Positions 41,902 through 51,769 of a stretch of DNA of 64,000 bases are shown one piece after another (the stretch's first letter is position 1; each line of letters starts with the position of its first letter). The DNA is from an uncultured Propionivibrio sp. (lineage in GTDB: Bacteria; Pseudomonadota; Gammaproteobacteria; Burkholderiales; Rhodocyclaceae). Location: assembly GCF_963666255.1 (NCBI RefSeq), contig NZ_OY762656.1, forward strand, positions 124,001 through 188,000, read 5' to 3'. A model generated the notes under the pieces. The model had not been told where the DNA came from. It worked only from the letters and a program-made list of their open reading frames with translations, and did no database searches. A program made the translations under genes and the position numbers.

Positions 41902-42903
41902 ATGGCCACAGATTTTCTTTCCCAGGACGAAGTTGACGCGCTACTCAAGGGCGTCACCGGCGACACCGACGAACCGGAGGCTTCCGGCGAGGCGGAGGAC
42001 GGCATTCGCGCCTACAATCTTGGCACGCAGGAACGTATCGTTCGCGGCCGGATGCCGACGCTCGAGCTCATCAACGAGCGCTTCGCGCGCTATCTGCGCA
42101 TCGGACTGTTCAACTACATGCACCGGACCGTTGAAATTTCGGTCGGCCCGATCCGGGTGCAGAAATACAGCGAGTTCATCCGCAATCTGGTCGTTCCGAC
42201 GAACCTCAACCTGGTGATGGCCAAGCCCTTGCGCGGCACCGCGCTGTTCGTCTTCGACCCCAACCTCGTCTTTCTCGTCATCGACAACATGTTCGGCGGC
42301 GACGGCCGCTTCCATACACGGGTGGAAGGCCGCGACTTCACCGGCACCGAACAACGGATCATCCAGGGCATGCTGCGCGTCGTATTCGAAGAGTATGCGC
42401 GCTCCTGGAAACCTGTTTACGAAATGAATTTCGAGTACATTCGCTCGGAAATGAACTCGCAGTTCGCCAACATCGCGACGCCGTCCGAAATCGTCATTTC
42501 AACGAGTTTTTCGCTGGAATTTGGCGGCGCGACGGCAGACATGCACCTCTGCTTCCCCTATTCGATGCTCGAACCGATTCGCGACCTGTTGTACAGCGCG
42601 ATGCAGAGCGACCAGCTGGCCACCGATCACCGCTGGATCGTCATGTTGCGCAAGCAGTTGAAGGACGCCGAGGTCGAAGTCGTTGCCGAGCTCGCAACCG
42701 CCGCCATGACGCTGGGCCAGATCATCCGGATGAAGGAAGGGGATATCATCCCGATCACCATTCCGGAAAAAATCATGGCGAAGGTAGACGACATTCCGCT
42801 GATGGAATGCCGCTACGGGCAGCAGAGCGGACAATATGCACTGAAAATAGAGCGTTTTGTCGGACCGAGCGACGAACTCTCTTCCGGAGACAGTAATGAC
42901 TGA
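41902..42903 (+). CDS. fliM: flagellar motor switch protein FliM
   Basis: 333 residues. The N-terminal CheY-P-binding peptide L-S-Q-D-E-V-D-A-L-L is intact (residues 6-15), so chemotactic switching is expected even though no che gene lies in the window. The middle domain has F-G-G-D-G, and the C-terminal SpoA domain pairs with FliN. Its end overlaps the fliN start by eight bases. Confidence 0.98.
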   Translation: MATDFLSQDEVDALLKGVTGDTDEPEASGEAEDGIRAYNLGTQERIVRGRMPTLELINERFARYLRIGLFNYMHRTVEISVGPIRVQKYSEFIRNLVVPTNLNLVMAKPLRGTALFVFDPNLVFLVIDNMFGGDGRFHTRVEGRDFTGTEQRIIQGMLRVVFEEYARSWKPVYEMNFEYIRSEMNSQFANIATPSEIVISTSFSLEFGGATADMHLCFPYSMLEPIRDLLYSAMQSDQLATDHRWIVMLRKQLKDAEVEVVAELATAAMTLGQIIRMKEGDIIPITIPEKIMAKVDDIPLMECRYGQQSGQYALKIERFVGPSDELSSGDSND

Positions 42904-43324
42904 CGATATCGAAAATACCACCCCGGACAGCGACACCGGCATGGATGACGACTGGGCGGCCGCAATGGCCGAGCAGGCAGTCTCCGACTCGGCCGCCCCC
43001 AGCGCGCAACCCGCGCAAATCTTCCCATCGTTCGGCCAGGCAGAAGGCAAGGCATCGATCATGAACGAGCTCGACATGATTCTGGACATTCCGGTCCAGA
43101 TCTCGGTCGAACTCGGACGCACCAAGATCACCATCAAGAACCTGCTCCAGCTTGCCCACGGCTCGGTCGTCGAACTGGACGCGATGGCCGGCGAACCGAT
43201 GGGAGTCTTCGTCAATGGCACGCTGATCGCCCAGGGAGAAGTCGTCGTCGTGAACGACAAATTTGGCATCCGGCTGACCGATATCATCACCCCATCGGAG
43301 CGGATGCGAAAAATCGGGCGATAG
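42896..43324 (+). CDS. fliN: flagellar motor switch protein FliN
   Basis: 142 residues from the ATG preceded by CGGAGA. The acidic, variable N-terminus (1-55) is followed by the SpoA domain: L-D-I-P-V-Q-I-S-V-E-L-G-R-T, L-L-Q-L-A-H-G-S-V-V-E-L, V-N-D-K-F-G-I-R-L-T. Forms the lower C-ring. Confidence 0.97.
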   Translation: MTDDIENTTPDSDTGMDDDWAAAMAEQAVSDSAAPSAQPAQIFPSFGQAEGKASIMNELDMILDIPVQISVELGRTKITIKNLLQLAHGSVVELDAMAGEPMGVFVNGTLIAQGEVVVVNDKFGIRLTDIITPSERMRKIGR

Positions 43325-43341
43325 GCGGCCCGGCCTGGCTC

Positions 43342-43368
43342 ATCGCATTTCCCCTCGGGCGATGCGAT
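43342..43368. other. inverted repeat between fliN and fliO
   Basis: Arms ATCGCAT and ATGCGAT with a 13-base centre in the 80-base fliN-fliO gap. No T tract; it may be a weak attenuator or RNA-processing structure. Confidence 0.35.
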
Positions 43369-43404
43369 CGATTAAGATAGCGGTCGCGACTGTTACCGAT
43401 TGCG

Positions 43405-43854
43405 ATGATGAGCCAATACCTGTCACTGCGGATACGCGACCACCGACGGCTGGTGGCGGTGGCGCTCGCCTGCGTCTCCGCCGGGCTGTTCGCCCAGACC
43501 ACCACGCCCGAACCTCCCGGCGTTTCGGCCAGCGCAATCCTGCAGACGCTGCTCGGGCTTGCGCTGATCGTCGGAATTCTCTTCGTTGGCGCCTATGTGT
43601 TACGCCGCCTCAACGACGGCAAGCGCTTCGGCGCGAACGGTCCGATGAAGGTGCTGGGCGGATTGTCGATCAGCCCGCGCGAACGGATCATGCTTGTCGA
43701 GGTCGGCGACACCTGGCTGGTCGTCGGCGTCGTCCCCGGACAGATCAGGACGCTTCACACATTGCCCCGCGGCGAACTCCCCCCGGGAAATCAGGACGAA
43801 AAGCCCTTCGGGCAGTGGCTCAAACAGATCACCGAACGTAACCATGCCCAATAA
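43405..43854 (+). CDS. fliO: flagellar export component FliO
   Basis: 149 residues (an ATG one codon later is equally possible). A cleavable-looking N-terminal segment ending near A-G-L-F-A-Q, one membrane helix (about 45-66) and a cytoplasmic domain with [14 protein letters not shown]. FliO stabilises FliP during export-gate assembly. Overlaps fliP by 11 bases. Confidence 0.93.
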   Translation: MMSQYLSLRIRDHRRLVAVALACVSAGLFAQTTTPEPPGVSASAILQTLLGLALIVGILFVGAYVLRRLNDGKRFGANGPMKVLGGLSISPRERIMLVEVGDTWLVVGVVPGQIRTLHTLPRGELPPGNQDEKPFGQWLKQITERNHAQ

Positions 43855-44617
43855 CGATACACGCAGCACTTTCCGGCACGCCGGACGTCTGCTGGCGCTC
43901 GCCGCACTGCTGCTGCCTACCCTGGCCTGCGCCCAGAGCGGCGGCTTACCGGCTTTTTCCAGCACGCCGGCCGCCGGAGGCGGACAGACCTACACGCTGT
44001 CGATTCAAACGCTGCTCACGCTGACCGCACTGACCTTCATCCCAGCGGCATTACTGATGATGACCGGCTTCACGCGCATCGTCATCGTCCTTTCGCTGCT
44101 GCGCCACGCGCTCGGCACCCAGACCTCACCGCCAAATCAGGTAATCGTCGGCCTCTCGCTGTTTCTTACCTTCTTCGTGATGTCACCGGTCTTCGACAAG
44201 GTCTATACCGACGCATACCAGCCACTCTCGGAAAACCGCATCAGTCTTGCCCAGGCGGTCGAACGCGGCGCGGTACCAGTGCGGGCGTTCATGCTGAAAC
44301 AGACGCGAGAATCGGATATCGGCCTGTTCGCGCGCCTCGCCAACACGCCGAAGCTCGAATCCGCGAGTGATGTGCCGATGCGCGTGCTGATTCCGGCGTT
44401 CCTGACCAGCGAACTGAAAACGGCTTTCCAGATCGGTTTCATCATTTTCGTTCCGTTCCTGATCATCGACATGGTCGTTGCCAGCGTGCTGATGTCCATG
44501 GGCATGATGATGATGTCCCCGGTAATGATCGCGTTGCCGTTCAAGCTGATGCTGTTCGTCCTCGTCGACGGCTGGCATCTGCTGCTCGGGTCGCTGGTGA
44601 TGAGCTTCGCGACATGA
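43844..44617 (+). CDS. fliP: flagellar export gate protein FliP
   Basis: 257 residues, starting inside the end of fliO. A signal peptide ([11 protein letters not shown]) precedes the FliP core with membrane helices and the hallmark [13 protein letters not shown] and M-G-M-M-M-M-S-P segments. Part of the FliP5Q4R1 gate. Confidence 0.98.
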   Translation: MPNNDTRSTFRHAGRLLALAALLLPTLACAQSGGLPAFSSTPAAGGGQTYTLSIQTLLTLTALTFIPAALLMMTGFTRIVIVLSLLRHALGTQTSPPNQVIVGLSLFLTFFVMSPVFDKVYTDAYQPLSENRISLAQAVERGAVPVRAFMLKQTRESDIGLFARLANTPKLESASDVPMRVLIPAFLTSELKTAFQIGFIIFVPFLIIDMVVASVLMSMGMMMMSPVMIALPFKLMLFVLVDGWHLLLGSLVMSFAT

Positions 44618-44883
44618 GCCCTGAAATCGTCATGAATATCGGGCGTCAGGCCATCGAAATGACGTTGATATTATCCGGACCGCTGCTGCTGATTGCGTTG
44701 GTTGTCGGCCTGATCGTCAGTATTTTCCAGGCCGCCACGCAGATCAACGAACAGACGCTGTCGTTCATTCCGAAGCTGATAGGCTCGTTCATCGTACTCA
44801 TCGTTGCCGGCCCGTGGATGTTGCAGATGATGGTCGACTACATGCGCCGCCTGTTCGAGAGCATCCCGCAGATCATCGGCTAG
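44614..44883 (+). CDS. fliQ: flagellar export gate protein FliQ
   Basis: 89 residues, two membrane helices; [16 protein letters not shown] is the family hallmark. The start overlaps the fliP stop (ATGA). Confidence 0.98.
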   Translation: MSPEIVMNIGRQAIEMTLILSGPLLLIALVVGLIVSIFQAATQINEQTLSFIPKLIGSFIVLIVAGPWMLQMMVDYMRRLFESIPQIIG

Positions 44884-44893
44884 GCCAGCGCCC

Positions 44894-45673
44894 ATGATCA
44901 GTCTCACCACCGCCGAGATCAACGCCTGGATCGTCGCCTTCCTGTTTCCGCTGGCGCGGATTCTGGCGCTGCTCGCCAGCGCGCCACCGTTCAACAATCT
45001 GGGGCTGTCGATACGTGTGCGGCTGATGCTGGGGCTGGCGATTACAGTCGCCGTCGCACCGGCTTTGCCGGCAATGCCACGGATCGCCCCGGCATCCGGC
45101 TTCGGCCTGTTGATCCTCGCGCAGCAGATGCTGATCGGATTCGCGATGGGATTCAGCCTGCGACTTGTCTTCAATGCCATTGACATGGCCGGCACACTGA
45201 TCAGCAACCTGGCCGGACTCGGTTTCGCGACGGCTTACGACCCGCAGAACACGGCTCAGACCCCCGTCGTCTCGGAACTGATCGGCTACATCGCCCTGCT
45301 GCTGTTCCTCAGCATTGACGGCCACCTGATGGTGATTGCCACGGTCGTCCAGAGCTTTTCGACCATCCCGGTCAACCTTGGTAGCGTCGCCGCAGCCTCA
45401 TGGCAGAACATCGCAAGCGCAGGCGGCATCATTTTCTCGTCGGGCGTGCTGCTGTCGCTGCCGATCTTAGTCACCCTGATGATCGCCAACATTGCGCTCG
45501 GCGTGCTCGGACGTGTCGCACCACAGCTCAACCTGATGGCGATCGGCTTTCCTGTCACCATCGTCATCGGCTTCGCGGCCTTGCTCGCCAGCATGAACTA
45601 CCTTGCCGCGCCGCTCCAGACGCTGTTCGAATACGGGTTGCAGTCGATGCCGGGGCTGCTGGTCCCGCGCTAA
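44894..45673 (+). CDS. fliR: flagellar export gate protein FliR
   Basis: 259 residues with six or more hydrophobic segments; I-G-F-A-M-G-F, G-T-L-I-S-N-L-A-G-L-G-F-A-T and the Q-N-T-A-Q-T-P segment fit FliR. Last gene of the plus-strand fli operon. Its stop codon directly abuts the stop codon of the convergent lipoprotein gene. FlhB is not in the window. Confidence 0.97.
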   Translation: MISLTTAEINAWIVAFLFPLARILALLASAPPFNNLGLSIRVRLMLGLAITVAVAPALPAMPRIAPASGFGLLILAQQMLIGFAMGFSLRLVFNAIDMAGTLISNLAGLGFATAYDPQNTAQTPVVSELIGYIALLLFLSIDGHLMVIATVVQSFSTIPVNLGSVAAASWQNIASAGGIIFSSGVLLSLPILVTLMIANIALGVLGRVAPQLNLMAIGFPVTIVIGFAALLASMNYLAAPLQTLFEYGLQSMPGLLVPR

Positions 45674-46153
45674 TCAGCGCGGTGCGCCACCGTCGAGGCG
45701 AACGAGTTGGATTGTTCCGCTGCCAACGCGGTGCGTCATCGGCGTGCTGGATTCAATGCCCTCGGAATAGTTCAGGATGCGATAGCCGGAATAGCCGCGC
45801 GACTGCTGCAAGGTGCTCGCGCGCCGCTTGAGGATCTGGTAGGCCTCGCCATCGCCGCCAATCCGGAAGCTCTTGGCGCGCAGCGACAGCTCGTAGGTAT
45901 CGCCATTGACAGCGCGCTCTTCGATGTTCCAATTCGGCGCCAGCGGATCGTAGACGAGATAGATTGCGGTACCGATCGCCCCGCCAAGCAGCAACTGTTC
46001 GAAGCTGAGCGTCGTCGACGGCGTCAGTTTCACCGCCGCGTTCGGCAGCAGGTGGCCCGATGGCGGATACACCGAGGTATTCGCGGTGCCGCATCCGGCC
46101 AGCACCGAGACCGTCGTCACGAGTAGCAACCCGATCTTGTACATGGCTGTCAC
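45674..46153 (-). CDS. unknown lipoprotein next to flgL
   Basis: 159 residues from a GTG, or 156 from the ATG at 46144 (M-Y-K-I-G-L-L-L). A lipoprotein signal peptide is clear: hydrophobic stretch then L-A-G-C, giving a lipidated Cys. The mature part has a hydrophobic G-G-A-I-G-T-A-I-Y-L-V-Y segment (about 55-70) and then a compact alpha/beta-looking region. I do not recognise the family. It overlaps the flgL stop by four bases, so it is likely co-transcribed with flgKL; a role in the basal body or outer-membrane ring vicinity is possible but unproven. Confidence 0.75.
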   Translation of the reverse strand: MTAMYKIGLLLVTTVSVLAGCGTANTSVYPPSGHLLPNAAVKLTPSTTLSFEQLLLGGAIGTAIYLVYDPLAPNWNIEERAVNGDTYELSLRAKSFRIGGDGEAYQILKRRASTLQQSRGYSGYRILNYSEGIESSTPMTHRVGSGTIQLVRLDGGAPR

Positions 46154-47478
46154 AGATAGTTGAACAGGCTCATCCCGCTGATCTTCGCGAAGGATGCCTG
46201 TGCCGCCTGCAGGTTCATCTGCTGCTGCAGAAAATCGGAAATGGTCTTGTTGTAGTCGAGGTCCTGCAGGTTCGAGAGCGTTGACTTGTACTGGATGGCG
46301 AGATCCGACGCCGCCGTCCCGAGCGACTCCAACTCCTGCTCCTTCGTCCCGATGTCGGACTGGATGCGCGACACGTTGGCCATCGCCTGGTCGATATTGG
46401 TCAGCTGTCCGGCGAGATCGTTACTGTACTGCGTCGAGGTGTAGGTCGTCGAACCGATCGGCGAGCGCAGGATGCCGAGCAGGTTCTGCATCGTCTGGAA
46501 AAGGCTTTGCGACTTGCTCGCGTCGATTTTGAACGAGTCCCCGGCAGAGGGCGTGCCGGACACCGTCACCGTTGCGCCGAAATCCAGCCCCCCCGCGGTG
46601 ACCAGCGAGATCGACTGGCCGCTGGTGTACGTCGCAGGCGTGGTGGCCGTGCCGGTTCCGGAATCGTAGATGCTGTATTCGAGCACCCCGGTCGTCGCGT
46701 TGGTCGAGAAACGGATCTCCAGCGGCAACGGCAAATTGTTCGTCGTCCCGTCTCGGGTGTTCGCCGCGGTCTGCCATTTCTGCAGGTCGAGCACCGAGCC
46801 GGCATTGATGATCCCGCTCCCCTGGTTATTCACGGTCGGGACCGCCAGCTGGTTACCGTTCGTCGACGTCACGAAGGTCCCGTTGCCGTTGGCGATCTTC
46901 TGGAACAGTTCGTCGCCAGCCACACTCACCGACATCGAGCGCGACGCCGATACCTGCAACAACCTTTCGCCACTGTCGCCCGAATAGCCGACGGGCGAAG
47001 AGGTCGCCGGGGCAATCGCCGCCTGGCTTCCGTCGATCGCGAACGGCTGGACCTTGCCGCTGTAGCCAGAAAACAGGTATTCCCCGGCACCATTGTCGGC
47101 ATTGGCAATGCCCATAATTTCGCCGAAACGCGCCTGCAGCTCGGAGGCGATCGCTTCGCGATCGCTGGCGCTCAGCGTGGTATTCCCGGCCTGCAGCACC
47201 CGGTCGCGCACATTCAGCAACGCATTCGACAACGCCGTCAGTTGCGTGTCGACGAGGCCAAGTTGCGAAGTCGCGAGTCCCTGATTGTCGATGTACTGCT
47301 GATTGACCGCGACCGACTGGTTCACCACCAGCGCCCGCGAAGCGGCCACCGGGTCGTCCTGCGGTGTCAGCACGCGGCGCCCGGTGCCCAACTGGTTCTG
47401 CAGCTTGTACAGACTGCTCTGCCCCCGCTGGACTTGGGTCGAACCCGCTTCGAAGATCTGGCTTGTACTAATACGCAT
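46150..47478 (-). CDS. flgL: hook-filament junction protein FlgL
   Basis: 442 residues, start ATG after GGAGAA. The flagellin-like N-terminus M-R-I-S-T-S-Q-I-F and the Q-L-G-T-G-R-R-V-L-T-P-Q-D-D-P segment mark FlgL (HAP3); the C-terminus ends in a flagellin-like coil. Joins the hook (via FlgK) to the filament. Longer than the Salmonella protein (317 residues) because of a larger exposed middle domain. Confidence 0.96.
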   Translation of the reverse strand: MRISTSQIFEAGSTQVQRGQSSLYKLQNQLGTGRRVLTPQDDPVAASRALVVNQSVAVNQQYIDNQGLATSQLGLVDTQLTALSNALLNVRDRVLQAGNTTLSASDREAIASELQARFGEIMGIANADNGAGEYLFSGYSGKVQPFAIDGSQAAIAPATSSPVGYSGDSGERLLQVSASRSMSVSVAGDELFQKIANGNGTFVTSTNGNQLAVPTVNNQGSGIINAGSVLDLQKWQTAANTRDGTTNNLPLPLEIRFSTNATTGVLEYSIYDSGTGTATTPATYTSGQSISLVTAGGLDFGATVTVSGTPSAGDSFKIDASKSQSLFQTMQNLLGILRSPIGSTTYTSTQYSNDLAGQLTNIDQAMANVSRIQSDIGTKEQELESLGTAASDLAIQYKSTLSNLQDLDYNKTISDFLQQQMNLQAAQASFAKISGMSLFNYL

Positions 47479-47497
47479 GGCGCTTTCTCCGGAATTC

Positions 47498-49549
47498 CTA
47501 TCGCATGATGCCGATCAGCGTGTCGAACAGGTTGGTGCCGATTTGCAGGGCCTTGGCCGACGCCTGGTACGCCTGCTGGAACTTGATCAGGTTGGAAGCC
47601 TCTTCGTCGAGATTGACCCCCGACAGCGCATCGCGCGCCGACTGCGACTGTTCGAGCAGCGACTCTTGCGCCTGCAGCATCACCGAGGCCTGGTTCGTCT
47701 TGTTGCCGACGTCGCTGACCAGTTGCGCGTAGGCGGTGGAAAAGCTCGTCGCCCCGCCCGACATCGTGTATTGCGTCTGCAGTTTCAGCAGCAGCGCGGC
47801 ATTCCGGGAGTCGGAAACCCCGGCGGCATTCTTGCTGAGCGTGAAGGTGTCGTTATCGGACAGGTTGCCGGACAGGCTGACGCTGACGCCACCGTAAGTG
47901 ATCGTCATCCCGGACTTGTAGGTAAAATCGGCCACGCCCGAAGCATCGGCCGTCACCGACGAGGTGACCCCGTCAATCGTGTAGTAGACGACAGTGTTGG
48001 CCGGCAAATTGCTGATTTGCAGCGGTGTCGCCGATCCTGCCGTGTATTTCAGGGAAACATTATTCGCCGCGATCGCCGACGAATAACCAGGCAGGATCGT
48101 CGCCGCCGAGATCTTGCCGCTGCCGCTGTTGCTGGTCGAGGCTGCGGTCTTGACTGCCATGCCCGCAGCGATCAGGCGCACGTCGCTTGCCACCGCCGCA
48201 TTTACGGCAACGTTACGCGCCCCTTCGCGCGTCGGCTGGATCAGAAACGAATCGCCGCTGGCCATCGCCGGCGACGCGGAAAACGAAAAGCCCTCACTCG
48301 CCGAAATCGTATCCGACAGGTTCTGCAAGTTGGTGTCTGTCCACTGCTTGTTGTCGGATAGCCGAACCAGCGTGTAGTTGCTGCCATCGAGCGTCAGGCG
48401 ATAATCGGAGCCGGTCAGCTTCGTATAGAAGTTGCCGCCACCGACAGCCGGATCGGCGCTGTACGACGCGGCGGTCAATTGCGCGGTCACGACCGCGTTC
48501 ATCGCGGTACTGTTGTGCGAATTGGCAACGACGCGCGGTTGCGACAGCGTGAAGAAGTCGGCAGTGAAGCCGATATCGCCGGAAGACCGACCGAGCAGAT
48601 CCTGCCCCAGCGCGTTCTGCGCGTTGAAGGTAAGCGCCAGCGAGGCTGCATTGCGGCCGACTTCGTTGGCGGTCTTGTCGAGCGCCTCGCTGCGGAATTT
48701 GAGCAGGCCACTGATACTGCCACCGGAGATCAGGGACTCCGGCAGCTCCTGGATTGACGTACCGTTGGCCATGCCGACCGCAATCCGCGACGGATCCGCC
48801 GAGGACTGCGCCGCAGTCAGCGTATTGATCTGTGTCCCGACCACGAGCTGCTGGCCTGTCCCGAAGAACACGTTGTAGCTGCCGTCGGTATTGACCGTCG
48901 TCGTGACGCTGATCAGCTTGTTCAGGTTGGCGACCAGTTGGTCGCGCTGGTCGAGCAGGTCGTTGGCAGGCTGATTCGTCGACGCCTGGGCGTCGATGAT
49001 GCTCTGGTTGATCTGGGCGATCTGCTGCGCATACGAGTTGACGGTGCCCACCTGCGTGACGAGCTGGTCATTCACGCCCGAGTACAGTTCCTGCAACCGG
49101 CTGTCGATGCTCTGGTAGCGGGAAACGAGCGCCTGCGCATTGGAGAGCATCGTCTGCCGTGACGAAGTCTGCGCCGGATTCGCCGCGACCTCTTTCACCC
49201 CGGTGAAGAAATTCTCGAGCGATGGCGACAGCCCGGAGCTCGCATCGGCGAGCATGTTGTCGATCTGCGAGATTTCCTTGTAGTACGAGTCGAGCGAACT
49301 GGCACTGGCCTGCGCGGTGTTGACCTGCTCCGACAGGAAGCGGTCGTACATGCGCTCTACGGTCGAAACGTGTGTTCCCTGACCGATGAAGCCGTACCCG
49401 GTGACATTCGGCACGTTCGTCGACTGGATAATGCGCTGGCGGTTGTAGCCGGCAGTCGTCTGGTTGCTGATGTTGTGCTGGGTCGTCTGCAAGCCGATCT
49501 GGGCTGCCAGCATGCCGGAAACGGCCGAAGTCAACAAAGTCGTGGTCAT
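47498..49549 (-). CDS. flgK: hook-filament junction protein FlgK
   Basis: 683 residues. N-terminus S-A-V-S-G-M-L-A-A-Q and N-I-S-N-Q-T-T-A-G-Y-N-R-Q are diagnostic of HAP1; the C-terminus has N-L-I-K-F-Q-Q-A-Y-Q-A-S-A-K. Preceded by AAGGAA ribosome site and by a sigma-28-type promoter located just inside the gap after flgJ. Exported after the hook is complete. Confidence 0.97.
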   Translation of the reverse strand: MTTTLLTSAVSGMLAAQIGLQTTQHNISNQTTAGYNRQRIIQSTNVPNVTGYGFIGQGTHVSTVERMYDRFLSEQVNTAQASASSLDSYYKEISQIDNMLADASSGLSPSLENFFTGVKEVAANPAQTSSRQTMLSNAQALVSRYQSIDSRLQELYSGVNDQLVTQVGTVNSYAQQIAQINQSIIDAQASTNQPANDLLDQRDQLVANLNKLISVTTTVNTDGSYNVFFGTGQQLVVGTQINTLTAAQSSADPSRIAVGMANGTSIQELPESLISGGSISGLLKFRSEALDKTANEVGRNAASLALTFNAQNALGQDLLGRSSGDIGFTADFFTLSQPRVVANSHNSTAMNAVVTAQLTAASYSADPAVGGGNFYTKLTGSDYRLTLDGSNYTLVRLSDNKQWTDTNLQNLSDTISASEGFSFSASPAMASGDSFLIQPTREGARNVAVNAAVASDVRLIAAGMAVKTAASTSNSGSGKISAATILPGYSSAIAANNVSLKYTAGSATPLQISNLPANTVVYYTIDGVTSSVTADASGVADFTYKSGMTITYGGVSVSLSGNLSDNDTFTLSKNAAGVSDSRNAALLLKLQTQYTMSGGATSFSTAYAQLVSDVGNKTNQASVMLQAQESLLEQSQSARDALSGVNLDEEASNLIKFQQAYQASAKALQIGTNLFDTLIGIMR

Positions 49550-49573
49550 GACGAGAATTCCTTTTCCAATCCT

Positions 49574-49599
49574 TTAACGGCGTGCCGACCGGTTTTTTA
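49574..49599 (-). promoter_or_regulatory. sigma-28 (FliA) promoter of flgKL
   Basis: On the minus strand TAAA, 14 bases, GCCGTTAA (or TTAA with the ideal 15-base spacing). The -10 is identical to that of the giant repeat gene. It lies in the 59-base gap between flgJ and flgK, about 25 bases before the start codon. Confidence 0.65.
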
Positions 49600-49608
49600 A
49601 GACCGGGA

Positions 49609-50562
49609 CTAACCGATAAGTGCCTGTCGCAAGCTCGGGCCATTAATGATGCGACCGAGCTTGTCCGCATAGGCCGGATCGGTGGCATAGCCCCCTTGTT
49701 GCAAGGAGCGAGCAAACTGTATGCCATCCTGCTGTCCGACAACGCCGGAAAACCGCGAATTGTTCCTGAGCAGCGACGCGTAGTCGCGGAACGCCTCACT
49801 GTAGGAGCCATAGACGCGAAAACGTTCGCGCACCGTCTGCGCTTCGCCGCCGACATATTCGGTTGTCTGCACTTCGACCGACGGGCCGTTCCAGCTGCGC
49901 CCGGCCTTGACGCCGAACAGGTTGTAGCTGGAGCGGCCGTCGGCCAGGCGAATCTCGCTCCGCCCCCAACCGCTCTCCAGCGCTGCGTGCGCCAGCACGA
50001 ACTGCGGTTGCACGCCCAGCGTCGCGGCAGCTTCGCTGGCATAAGGCCAGAGGCGGTTCGCGAAATCCCGGTTGCGACGGAAGTCCGGTGCCGCCGTATC
50101 GGCCGCATCGCTCTGGACGGAAGGAGCGCTGTAGACACGCGCGGCGCCGGTTCCGGCCGCCGCAGCGGCAGAAATTGCCGCTTGCCGCTGCGCCAGCGAT
50201 GCCTGCAGCGCCTCAAGCGCCGTGCCCGTTTCGCCTGTCTCGCCGGCCGCCGCCGGGAGGTTTCGCCCGAGTTGCTGCTCGATCAGCTTGGCAAAGCCGA
50301 GCGCCCCCTTGGACGAAAGATTCTGCGCCATCTGCTGGTCGAGGATCGAGGTATAGAAGCGCGTCTGGTCGCTGTCCATCAAGCCGTCCTGGGCAACGGT
50401 GTCGCGCATGCTCTTCATCATCATCTGAAGAACCATGCTCTCGAACTGTTGCGCCGCCTCCTTCAGCCCACCTTTCGGATCGGCCTTCATCTTGGCGCGC
50501 AGGTCGGCCGTCGTCTTCGTATCGAGGACGAAACGGCTGCTGGTAAGATCATCGGCTTTCAT
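49609..50562 (-). CDS. flgJ: flagellar rod-cap / muramidase FlgJ
   Basis: 317 residues from the ATG giving M-K-A-D-D-L. Two domains: N-terminal rod-binding (about 40-105, with Q-F-E-S-M-V-L-Q-M-M) and C-terminal glucosaminidase (about 165-317) with the catalytic region A-H-A-A-L-E-S-G-W-G. It caps the growing rod and cuts peptidoglycan for its passage. Full bifunctional form, as in most beta- and gammaproteobacteria. Confidence 0.96.
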   Translation of the reverse strand: MKADDLTSSRFVLDTKTTADLRAKMKADPKGGLKEAAQQFESMVLQMMMKSMRDTVAQDGLMDSDQTRFYTSILDQQMAQNLSSKGALGFAKLIEQQLGRNLPAAAGETGETGTALEALQASLAQRQAAISAAAAAGTGAARVYSAPSVQSDAADTAAPDFRRNRDFANRLWPYASEAAATLGVQPQFVLAHAALESGWGRSEIRLADGRSSYNLFGVKAGRSWNGPSVEVQTTEYVGGEAQTVRERFRVYGSYSEAFRDYASLLRNNSRFSGVVGQQDGIQFARSLQQGGYATDPAYADKLGRIINGPSLRQALIG

Positions 50563-50625
50563 GCGCAGGATCTTAGCAATTTCTGCGCCCGGCAAGCCAG
50601 CAGCTTACCGGCAAGGTCAGCCCGA

Positions 50626-51750
50626 TCAGATGATTTCGAGGTCGGCCTTCAGCGCCCCAGCCGCCTTCATCGCCTGAAGGATCGACAGCAGGTCCTGCGG
50701 CGCGGCGCCCAGCGCATTGATCGCCTTGACGACATCCGACAGGCTCGCGCCGGCGCGGACCTGCATCAGCGCGCCACCGCTCTGCTTGATCTCGATGTCC
50801 GACTGTTGCGTGCGCACCGTCTGCCCGCCAGACAGCGCGTTCGGCTGACTCACCTGCTGCTCGGTATTCACCACCACCGACAGCGAGCCGTGCGCGACCG
50901 CACAGGCATCGAGGGTCACCATCTGGTTCATCACGATCGAACCGGTCCGCGGATTGACGATGACCTTGGCGATCGTCTTCATCGGCCGCACGTCGAGATT
51001 CTCGACGCGTCCCATGAACGCCACGCGCGCGCTCGGTTCCTCAGGCGCCACCACGCGGACGACGCGTCCGTCGAGTGCCTGGGCAGTCCCGAAACCCATC
51101 TCGCGGTTGATCACCTCAACCATGCGCTGCGCGGTACCGAAATCGGTATTACCCAGTTCATAGTGAATGTACGGCCCCTGCCCGAGCATCGTCGGCACCT
51201 CGCGCTCGACCGTCGCGCCGGCCACGATGCGTCCTGCCAGCAGGTGATTGACCACCGCCCGGCTGCCGCCCGCCGAAGCGCCGGCCCCACCGACCATCAG
51301 GTTGCCTTGCGCCTGCCCGTAGATCATACCGTCCGCCCCTTTGAGCGGCGTCATGATCAGCGTACCCCCGCGCAGGCTCTTTGCGTTACCCATCGACGAC
51401 ACGGTCACGTCGATCTGCTGGCCGATCCGTGCGAACGGCGGCAGGTTCGCCGTCACCATTACCGCCGCCACATTCTTCAACTGCAGCGATTGCGTCGTCG
51501 GCAGTGTGGTGCCCAACTGCGCCAGCATGTTAATGATGCTCTGCGTTGTAAACGGTGTCTGCGTCGTCTGGTCGCCGGTACCATCAAGTCCGACCACCAG
51601 CCCGTAACCGACCAACTGGTTGTTGCGCACGCCCTGTACCGAGGCGAGGTCCTTGATGCGCTCGGCCGACACCGGAGCACTGCACACGACGGCCAGGCCA
51701 CAGGCAAGAATTGCCACCCACCGTCCGATCTTGCCGCTGATTCCGTTCAT
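50626..51750 (-). CDS. flgI: flagellar P-ring protein FlgI
   Basis: 374 residues. Cleavable signal peptide ending near S-A-P-V-S-A, then R-I-K-D-L-A and [16 protein letters not shown], the FlgI hallmark. GGAGGC ribosome site. Forms the periplasmic P ring around the rod. Confidence 0.98.
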   Translation of the reverse strand: MNGISGKIGRWVAILACGLAVVCSAPVSAERIKDLASVQGVRNNQLVGYGLVVGLDGTGDQTTQTPFTTQSIINMLAQLGTTLPTTQSLQLKNVAAVMVTANLPPFARIGQQIDVTVSSMGNAKSLRGGTLIMTPLKGADGMIYGQAQGNLMVGGAGASAGGSRAVVNHLLAGRIVAGATVEREVPTMLGQGPYIHYELGNTDFGTAQRMVEVINREMGFGTAQALDGRVVRVVAPEEPSARVAFMGRVENLDVRPMKTIAKVIVNPRTGSIVMNQMVTLDACAVAHGSLSVVVNTEQQVSQPNALSGGQTVRTQQSDIEIKQSGGALMQVRAGASLSDVVKAINALGAAPQDLLSILQAMKAAGALKADLEII

Positions 51751-51769
51751 GATGCCTCCGCCCCTCCGC

